From the NCBI GenBank assembly GCA_018389105.1, contig JACATO010002143.1, forward strand, positions 38,501-102,500: a stretch of 64,000 nt of DNA. Reading direction: 5' to 3'. This document shows, piece after piece, positions 55,807-64,000 of the stretch. Positions within the stretch are counted from its first letter, which is position 1. Each line of letters begins with the position of its first letter. The notes under the pieces were generated by a model. That model saw nothing but the letters and a program-made list of their open reading frames with translations. It had not been told where the DNA came from and made no database searches. Both the position numbers and the translations under genes were made by a program. Source of the stretch: Nautilus pompilius (lineage: Eukaryota; Mollusca; Cephalopoda; Nautilida; Nautilidae).

Positions 55807-58800
55807 ATGAGGAAAGTGAAAGTAAACCCCACCCGAGTTCTTGCTGGTAACCAACAGGCGCTAATTGCCCGGTTCCCGACCATCGTGAGATATAAACCCC
55901 GCAGACCAGCCCCACCAAGCCCTCATTCAGGTGCCTTTTTGATCTCGTGTCGCGTCTCATCTCCACTGGCGGCAGATTGGCCCGGTTATTCGACTCTGTC
56001 GACCCCTGGCTAGGACCCCGATGCTGGAAAACGCTTCAGAACAGTGGTAACGAGAGAGAGACCCCACCCCCCCCCCGAGGTCGGCTACGATAACAGGCTG
56101 GCCCCGGCCCCTTTCGGAAACTCCGTTAATGCTTCTCGGCCAGGTGGTGGTTGTACCCCTACCTGGCCCCGCCGCCCGCCTTATCTGAGCCAAGCTGAAG
56201 CGAAAGGCGCCCCTGACTCCATCTTTACAGCCCCCCCAAAAAAAACAACCAACAGCTTATCCATTGCCGTTTATTGCATTGAAGGACTTGTCTCGGGTTG
56301 AAAACGGGAGGAAGATTCCGTTGAGACTACCAGCCCTATACTGTCATCTGATAGTACACCCTTTTGTTTACATATCAAAGGGAAATAACTCATTACTATA
56401 ACAGAGTTATAGACCTTGGTATATAATTGTCGATGGAGGTATCACACGTTCAAATCTAAAGAAAAGGAAAAAGCTTTGCTACATCTGTGATTTCTATTTC
56501 ATTTCATCCCAATAGCATTAAAACAACTTAATGCATTCTGTACCAAACCGTAACGACAATATTTCTGAATTAGGTTTCAGTTTGATAAAATTGCGAATAT
56601 TTAATTTTAGGAAGATGAACACTGAAGAAAAAGACTCTGTTTGTATAATGATTGAGATAGACAGACTATTAAATCAGGAGATTTAATTTTCCAGTCAGTA
56701 GTAAATTTGAACAATGGAGAATCTTCCTTGTTGGGAATGCATGTTATTAATTGTAGCAAAATTTTCATGTGGTGGTCATTGAGAAAACTGATTTTTATTT
56801 TCTAGGCAATGGAATTAATTGGGAATTTTTGATGACCCTTGTGGAACTCAAAGATATGGATTTTCAAGAAGCTTTGGGTTTTGAACAGCAGAATTATAAG
56901 AAATGGGAAAGAATTCCCACAATTAAGAAACCACAATTACAGGGTAAAAGTATGTATATATATGCATGTACATTGTACAGCAGTAAATAGGATAAAACCA
57001 TATGGCACAATGTGACAGACAACTAAATACCTAGAAATGTCTATCTACAGTTTGTGTACTAATTTGTTATATATTTCTCTGCCCATTTTTGATAGGCTCC
57101 CAAAAACATGAGATTATCAATTAATAGTTTGGCTTTATTTAATTCTTTAATTTTAACTGTTTTACGTGTCAAAAGATGTAATAGATAAAAAGACAAAATA
57201 TCCAGCATACAAAATGAGCTTATTTTGAAAGTTCATTCTTGGCCCAGTCAGGTTTACTTTCCTGTTAGCAGTCTGTCAGCATTTTGAAAAATAAAGACTG
57301 TTCACATGCACTGGAGAGCGTTCTCTGGAAAATAGACACTGCATATTACAGAAGTTCTACATTAAAATTTTAGATACTTTCCAGAGCTTAGATTAGATTT
57401 TCAAGAGTAAATGAAACTTTTTTCTAGGGTTGGGTAGATCTCTAGTATTTTTATATGATATGCATGGAAGGTGAACTGTCAACTTGCATGTTTTTATCTA
57501 CTGTATGTAAACAACTGGTCATCTGGTATTTCTCGATAATAATGTCAAATAACCAGCTATAGTTGTATTGGCATTGTCAGTTGCTGGAGATGAGTTAGTA
57601 AGTAAACATAGAAGACCAAGATATGGATAGTATAGTGGAAATTGGAATGTGTGATTACTGTACAGTGTTTCTCTGTTAATAGGAGGGTAGTATGGTACTT
57701 CACTGCTAACTGGAACGTGTTTAATCTTTGAGGGGGGGTGGAGCTGCCACTAACTAACAGTCTAGAGAACATTTGCTATCTCAATCTGGTCCAACAATCC
57801 TCTACTACAACAAGACCACATTAAAATCTGTGATGTGCAGGGGAAAAATGGGTAGCATAATGTTGTGTCAACTTCAGTTTAGTACTTACAAGGCAAGAAG
57901 TCATCATGGCTTATGTAAAGAAAGACTTACCCAAGGGAGGAGAAATCACCATCAATAGGATTATTAAATTTATTCTTTTCTTTGAACCAGTGTGATACCT
58001 ATGTCACCATATAATGCCTCTAGCAGATTTCTGGTTTTGGTTTCTTAAACCAAGCGTAGGCAAACAGGGTGCAGAGCAGGTGTGCCCCTGCTAGAACCCC
58101 TGGCTGGTGAAGAAGGGTAAGAAGAAATCGTGCCAGGGTGGTATGCCAAAGCAAGCCGGCACTGACAAGGATTTGAACTTAGGCTCTTAATCTTAGCATT
58201 TTACCAGTCTATCACTGGACCATCGTACTGCCCTTAAACTCATTAAAACTGCCACTGTTAACTACACTTGCCAATAATTTATTCCACTTGTTAACAATTT
58301 GGTTGCTAACAAAACAAATATTTCCTGATTAACCATTTTTAAGTATTAGCCAACTTGTGATCATGACCCCTGGTAGTCCAAATGCTCAAAACACCTAATA
58401 TTTTCAAACTCTCCTAAAAATTTAAAATTCAAATCTGACAGGTCTGATATTTTTAATTGTTCAGCATATTTCAGAAACTTAAAAACTTGAGCTGCACTCT
58501 TTCTCATAGAGCAACATCCTTTCTTAAATAAGGGCTCCACATCTGTACAGAGTATACTAGATGTGGACAAGCTGAAGACTTGCATTTTTAAGTATGTATA
58601 TATCTGTTGTGAAATAATACAATCTAAAACAAGTCCAGCTTTATTGTGGTTAGTATACAGACTTTTCTCTTTTTGTTTGCAGACAGAAATATAAATGCTC
58701 GGGTCAAGCGTCAGAGCGACGCTGAAAAGATGTTCTATGAAGAGGAGGAGAAGAGAAAATCAGAACGCATAACCTCTATCAAGGTTAGAAATAGTTTGCA

Positions 58801-61118
58801 TGCTACTATCATCTACTTCAGTTATATCTTGCCCCGCGGATGAAAGTCTTCTCAGTTTATTAAAAATGCCCCTAGCACGGCTCTAGTAAAGGGACAGCTA
58901 TATGCCTTTTACTTTAAATATTTTTTTAAAGATCATTCTGAAAACAAGCCCATGTGTATTCTCTCCAAGGTTTCGTTCGACTCATTGCTAACAGCTCGGG
59001 CACACGACACCTTTAAGTTTTATGTGTGGTGCATATTTTTTTTATCTTCAATGGACTAAAAATTATATAAACAGCAACAACAAGTCCCCTTTGTTCCGAC
59101 ACCTCCGAGTTCTGCCACCCGTCATGACACTTTTCAGAAAGCTTCCATCAGCTCCCGACCGGCTGTCACTCGGTTTCTTTTCGGACAGACCTCGTATTTG
59201 GACTTCTGTATGCATTGTTGACTACTGTGTCAATCTGTAGAACTTCACACCGAAAAACATAAGACTTTTCAAAAAGTTAAATCACGTCTATAATTACTAT
59301 GAATATTATTCTGACTCTTGGTCATTTGTCGTCTTTTATCCTATGGTAACTTTAAGCTTCTACCGGTAGTTCATTATCTTCTGAATTATTTTCGTTTTAT
59401 TATTATTATTTCTGTTTCTTCCATTCTCAAAATTCCAAGGTTATAGTCTAATTGTGTTTACAGTACAAACTATATTGGAAGATGTAACACAATAGTTGCT
59501 TTTGCTTAATTGTTAAAATTCTGTTTATTTTAGTCACAGCATTGAACAGGTTCTTTTCATCTTGTTAATGATGTGTTGTTTTTTGTTGTTTTGTTCTTTT
59601 AAGTTAAGGTTAATGACAGGAAAGAAGACATTAGAGGATTATATAAAAAGAGAAAAGGTTCTGTATCTTTTTTTTTTGTTGTTGAAGAGTGGCTTCCATA
59701 CTAAATACCTGGGTTTTATGTGCAATTTGGTAGCGCGCACATTTGTTTGTGAGAATGGTGTTTCCACTGACAGAGCTTTACATGTTACTTAATATACTGG
59801 GATGAATGAGGAAGATTTGGTTGTGATCAGACTAAATCAAATATTAACAGTTGTGTGTTTGCTTGTTTTTTTTTTTTTTAAATATGTAATATCTTACCTG
59901 GACCTTTCCATTAAGAGCAAAAGAATTAATAAGATCGATAAATCTCAGCAAATGCAGCCTCTGATGTTTTCCTTTCTTCTCGGCCCAGCCTACTGCTTCA
60001 TCATCGCAATATCTTGCTTCTCATCTCTACTTTCATGCATCATTACTGCCATCAGTTTCTCCAGCTGCTTCTTGCAGCTTTACTTGTTCTATTTGCACTA
60101 ATTATCAATGACAAGTAGCAGAAGATCCTATCTTTGTGTCAGCTGTTGGAGGTGTTTCTCCACATTCTTAGCTGGCAGATTTCTTCAGCCATCTATTTGA
60201 GGTCTTTCACTGCTTCAAGCTATGACCCAGCTGCTTTTTTCTACATTATCTACCATATGTGCTAGCTAAGACTTTAAGTCTTATCATGAAACTTTGATTT
60301 CTGCCATTTTTGCCATTCTTGTGTCAGTTGCTTGGCTTCTTAACTGCCTCTAAGTTAACTTTTTTTTTAAAATACTTGCACTCTTTGTTGGTCACCATCT
60401 TAGTATGTACATTCCATGTTCTACAGTTTGGTGATCACTGGCAGGCTAATCAATTTTTCCTCTGTGTTTACTTATGACTTTCCAAGATCTCTAGCTAAGC
60501 AAGTATTCATCATCTACTAACTTCAGCTGTGTGCTAGAACTCCTGCTCTCTTTCAGCTGTATCTAATTCATCTTGGCAAATCAATCTGCTTGGGCAGTAA
60601 ACTAAGGATAGAGTTCCCTCTGAACTCTTCTCTCATAGAGACTTATAAGTCATACAGGTGTCGACTGGGAAATACTCTCATCTGACATCTAGGTAGAAGT
60701 AAAGTTATGTTAATTTTTCAAATTTTGAAAATCACAGAACAAACATATTCATTCCAAAACTACAAACCAAAACAGATACCAAAGTTTCCTCATGACATTG
60801 CATATGACACACCATGGCCAGGGTGCATTCTAAGTGTATAGGCATTTGGATGAAAAAAAACAAGAAAGTAAAAAATAGATACCATGATCAGGAAAACGAT
60901 GGACTGCATACTTCTTCCACTTCTTTCACTGCCATAACAAAGTCCAGGTGTGTCCCTTCTGAGGATGCCTGTTTTGAATGGTGAACCCGAATAAGTTGAT
61001 ATAGAGGGGCTCGCAAATCCAGAGGGCCTCTTAAACAATAAATTAATTATTAAAAAAAAAATTTTTTTTAAAAACTCTTGACTAGATTAGCATAAAACTT
61101 GGAGAAGTACGATTTTTA

Positions 61119-61168
<50 letters not shown>

Positions 61169-63576
61169 GTGCAAGGTTTATTTTTGGAAAAAAAATTTGG
61201 GTTTTAATGAACAAACAAGCAAAAATTAGCATTAGTTGCACCTGACAAACTTATTAATGTAGTGAAGTTGAGCAGGCAGGTTGGCTGGATGCGTTGGTAG
61301 TTTGAATAATCTGCTACATATCAAAATCTGAGGGAATAGTGTCGACATTGTACACAGAGTTAATTCCAGCATTTTTACTTTATTTATTTTAGTTATTAAT
61401 TTGAAAAAAACAATAAATGTGATATTCAACAGTTGCATGCATTCACAGACTAGCAAAATAATTATATTGAAGACTTATTGCGAATAAAAAAGAATACTGC
61501 CTGACATATGTGTCTGTGCAGATGGCTCATGGACTATAACTAATAATGGATGGTTGACCTCTTCTCAAAACTTCTACTAAGCACAGTTGTATGAGAAGTA
61601 AAGTTGGTACTGCTGAACACTTTTGGCAGGCTGTCAATCAGTTTGAAGTAAACTGAACAGAATTCTTTATGTTTAGCTGGTGGTGAGCATAAAATTAAGT
61701 TTGAACATTTGTAGTCAGGTATTTATTCCTTTGTACTACATTTATCCCCCCCACCTACATGATGACACTGTAGAAAACGGTGGAAAGTTCCTTCATGAGC
61801 ACAACATAAAATAACATGAATTTTGTTTTCAAATGTCTTGATGGATATTTAGTGTGCTTGTGCATTGTTTTACTATCTTAATTAAATATATATCTATATA
61901 TATTCAAAATATTGTTGTGCTTTGAAAAATTGTTTATACAAGAAGAAGAATGTTAGGCCTCACCACTCAATATGTCGTAATGGATATTGCAAAGAGACTA
62001 AAAACTTCTTATGTCATGTACTTCTGATGTTTATACACATAAAATCCTAGTGGGCTAATAATATCACTGTAGAGGTTAAAGCCTTGTAATTAGCGTGGGT
62101 TCAGTTAGTTTAGTTAGGCTACAAATTACAGTGGTAATTTGATATCCTGTTTAATCCTATGAAGTAAATATACATGCAAGATTTAAAGTTTGAGATTCTA
62201 TCCTTTGTTTGTTCATCTGTTGTTTTATTTAATGCACTGAATTTGATTTAACACTACAATCCTTGATGCAAAGACAGGACTGAAAATTGTTTGAATCTCA
62301 AGAAAGAAATTGAACAAGAGGAAAGTTCAGTGTTTGGTGAAGTGAAAGCAGTGCTAAGGAAATATGAAAAGATGAAGGTATGTACTTAAATTGGTATGTG
62401 AGTAAAATTAAAACAAAAGAAGTTCCATTTGGAGTTCAAGATCAAATAAGTTGCACCACATCCAGGTATAGGTATAGAAAATCAAAATGGCAGAAAGTTT
62501 TAAAACTTACATGAAGTCCCTTTGTAGAAATAAGAGTATCCAGTGTTTTCCTGAAAGCACTGATGCTATTTACTTCTACAATCTAATTTGATAAAGCATT
62601 CTAAGCTGAGACAGTATGTATTTCTTGTATTAAGCGATTTATTTGATTAAATGTGCTTTTTTGCAAGAAAACATTTTCTGACAACTTCAGTCATGTTGCC
62701 ATGTTAGCACCTGTTGGCAAAAATAGATAATTGAAGTCCTTATAATCATTGTTGAATCTTCTAAAAGCATACTAAAGATGTTCAAATAAAACCTAGTTGG
62801 ATACTGTTGTGGCAATACTATTTCAGATGGATTTCATTTGAATATCCTTGGTATGAACGTGCACACACACACACAAACACATGTTTGGCATGTTAGGTGT
62901 GGACCTGATCTGTGCATCTGAATATTGGGGACCAGCAAAATGCTATTTATTTTCATAAAATGGTTGTAATTTCATTAAGTAGGATTACTGTCAGAAACTT
63001 ATAAAATGAAAAATGAATGATAAATAAATAAATAGATAAAGATTTACAAGACTCGACAATATCCTAACAAATGGCAGTTCAGTGTATGGCCATAGCACTT
63101 TAATCTGTGACCTCCTAATATAAATACTTTAGCCCAATATAATGCACAAGTACAAGAAAAATTATGCAAAGAATTTTTATTAAAAAGTTTCCACAAAATT
63201 TAAAATGTGCTGCTATTCTGAAAACCAGTTTAACTCAACTTATTGGATATTTGATCTATTTACAACTGTTATTTTGGACAGGAAACAAAAAGCCAAGAAG
63301 AAGAAGAACAACAACAACAACAACAACAACAACAATAATAATAATTGGATCTCAGTTTGGTCTTAAAAGCAGTAAAATAAAGAAAGAAAGCTGTATTATT
63401 CTAGAACCCGAATATTTTATAAAAAATTCTATTTTTTATTCATAAAATATGAGACTTCATGATTCAGTGTGATTCATGTTTCTGAGTACATGTGCTTTAA
63501 ATCTTTTTAACTTACATCTGGTCCGTTTTACTAACAGCTTATTGATGCTCAAAAATCAAACCAGTGGTTGGTTGGT
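55807..63576 (+). CDS. Unrecognised coiled-coil protein, 5' part (six exons, 157 aa, continues past window)
   Basis: I do not recognise this gene. Exons that keep one frame through GT-AG junctions: 55807-55846, 56806-56943, 58683-58783, 59609-59657, 62274-62377, 63538-63576. Exon 1 gives MRKVKVNPTRVLAG, exon 2 NGINWEFLMTLVELKDMDFQ and FEQQNYKKWERIPTIKKPQ, exon 3 NARVKRQSDAEKMFYEEEEK, exon 4 VNDRKEDIRGLYKKRK, exon 5 NLKKEIEQEESSVFGEVKAV and LRKYEKMK, exon 6 LIDAQKSNQWLVG. From residue ~60 it is highly charged and helix-prone, consistent with coiled coil. No signal peptide or membrane segment is visible. The ATG was chosen because exon 1 ends in the phase exon 2 needs. Divergence from POC1 hints at a centrosomal or ciliary role, which is inference. 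Exons 2, 3 and 5 are firm; 1, 4 and 6 are likely. Confidence 0.72.
56302..56805 (+). other. Intron 1 of the coiled-coil gene, right part
   Basis: The GC-rich promoter-like composition ends near 56300, after which the sequence is AT-rich without recognisable elements up to the TTTTCTAG acceptor at 56805. Confidence 0.5.
58040..58235 (-). repeat. tRNA-derived SINE-like repeat
   Basis: On the minus strand the head reads GATGGTCCAGTGATAGACTG (A-box-like) and about 40 nt later AAGTTCAAATCCTTGTCAG (B-box-like), followed by TGCCGGC and a non-tRNA body. It shares the box order and the TTGTC...GTGCC words with the repeat at about 6660. It lies in intron 2 of the coiled-coil gene. Decayed tRNA pseudogene is the alternative for the head alone. 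Confidence 0.6.
60883..61029 (-). CDS. Isolated exon-like segment, unidentified
   Basis: A minus-strand frame of exactly 49 codons lies between an acceptor-like GTTTAAG and a donor-like GTATCT. It reads RPSGFASPSISTYSGSPFKT, then GILRRDTPGLCYGSERSGRS, then MQSIVFLIM, and stays open into a hydrophobic stretch (VSIFYFLVFF). The composition looks like real protein: basic, Ser-rich and then hydrophobic, as at the start of a type II membrane protein. It lies in an intron of the plus-strand coiled-coil gene. I do not recognise it and found no partner exon. It may be a nested gene, a retained exon fragment or chance. Confidence 0.35.
61119..61168. repeat. CT microsatellite
   Basis: (TC)n tract of about 50 bp, interrupted by CCTC, just upstream (on the minus strand) of the exon-like segment at 61029-60883. 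Confidence 0.9.
63299..63344. repeat. AAC/AAT trinucleotide microsatellite
   Basis: AAGAAG passes into an (AAC)n run and then (AAT)n, in intron 5 of the coiled-coil gene. A 93-codon open frame reading through it as poly-Thr has no other support. Confidence 0.9.
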
Positions 63577-64000
63577 GTAAGTAGATCTGCTGAATAAAAA
63601 CATACAGAAACTATTCTCTTAATAGTTCACAAGCCCCGTTTATATGCACTTGCTGATTGAAGGAAGTAACCTTAGTGTCACTTTATGTTTATGTAATAAG
63701 AATTTAAAAATATACATAATCAAAATTACTTGTGTAAAACAAGTAGATTAAGGAACTTTTTTCATTGCTCATTTTGGCCTCCTCGTGTTACATATTTACT
63801 TTTATTTGTTGTTGTTAAGTTATAAAGAAATTTTGAGTTATGTTGGTCATTATTTCTCCCTCTCTTTCCATCTCTTCCTCTTTCTCTCTCTCCATCTCCC
63901 TATCTCCCCATCTGCCCCCTCTTTCTCTCTCTCCCTTTCCATCTTTCTCCCTCTCTTATGTACACACACACACACACGCCCACATACGCGCACACATGTG
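63577..64000. repeat. Intron sequence ending in CT-rich and CA microsatellite
   Basis: After exon 6 of the coiled-coil gene the sequence is AT-rich to about 63850, then a CT-rich (CTCTTTCCATCTC-like) tract to ~63955 and a (CA)n tract to the window edge. No exon is visible. Confidence 0.8.

Noticed and set aside
59604-59657. Alternative exon 4 of the coiled-coil gene starting 5 nt earlier (LRLMTGKKTLEDYIKREK)
   Set aside because: It also stays open, but it ends in phase 0 and cannot join the next exon in frame, whereas starting at 59609 closes all phases.

Overview
This is an animal nuclear genome window: genes are split by many GT-AG introns, coding density is low, and introns carry many degraded DNA transposons and simple repeats. 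The two recognisable proteins, the transposon mix and the tRNA-derived SINE-like repeats suit a lophotrochozoan invertebrate such as a mollusc. The taxon is inferred, not proven.

Layout. (1) Bases 1-1011 are a ~61-bp minisatellite upstream of a GC-rich promoter. (2) Bases 1677-35310 on the plus strand are a complete Host Cell Factor 1 (HCF-1) gene. I reconstructed 21 coding exons whose phases all close, giving 4356 nt and 1451 aa. They encode an N-terminal Kelch propeller, an SAS1N segment, a long Thr/Ser/Val/Pro-rich middle, a C-terminal fibronectin-III (SAS1C) region and a basic tail. (3) Bases 35311-39759 hold the convergent 3' ends, with a Tigger7-like MITE between them. (4) Bases 55214-39760 on the minus strand are a complete POC1 centriolar WD40 gene: 14 coding exons and about 429 aa, with seven WD repeats and the C-terminal POC1 coiled coil. 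One junction does not close because of a 4-bp tandem duplication at a splice donor. (5) Bases 55215-55806 are a compact bidirectional promoter. (6) From 55807 on the plus strand is the start of an unrecognised, highly charged coiled-coil protein: six phase-consistent exons and 157 aa before the window ends. A lone exon-like segment (61029-60883, minus) lies in one of its introns.

Introns hold remnants of pogo/Tigger, Tc1, mariner and hAT transposons, a 0.7-kb Tc1/mariner-like element with ~30-bp identical inverted ends, two SINE-like repeats, a second minisatellite (about 53924-54950) and a ~0.75-kb GA tract. I saw no retroviral or LTR element, rRNA, canonical tRNA or CRISPR.

Functionally, HCF-1 is a chromatin scaffold that links transcription factors to histone modifiers, and POC1 stabilises centrioles and basal bodies. 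Their adjacency looks like ordinary chromosomal neighbourhood. Sharing of one promoter by POC1 and the coiled-coil gene may be meaningful.
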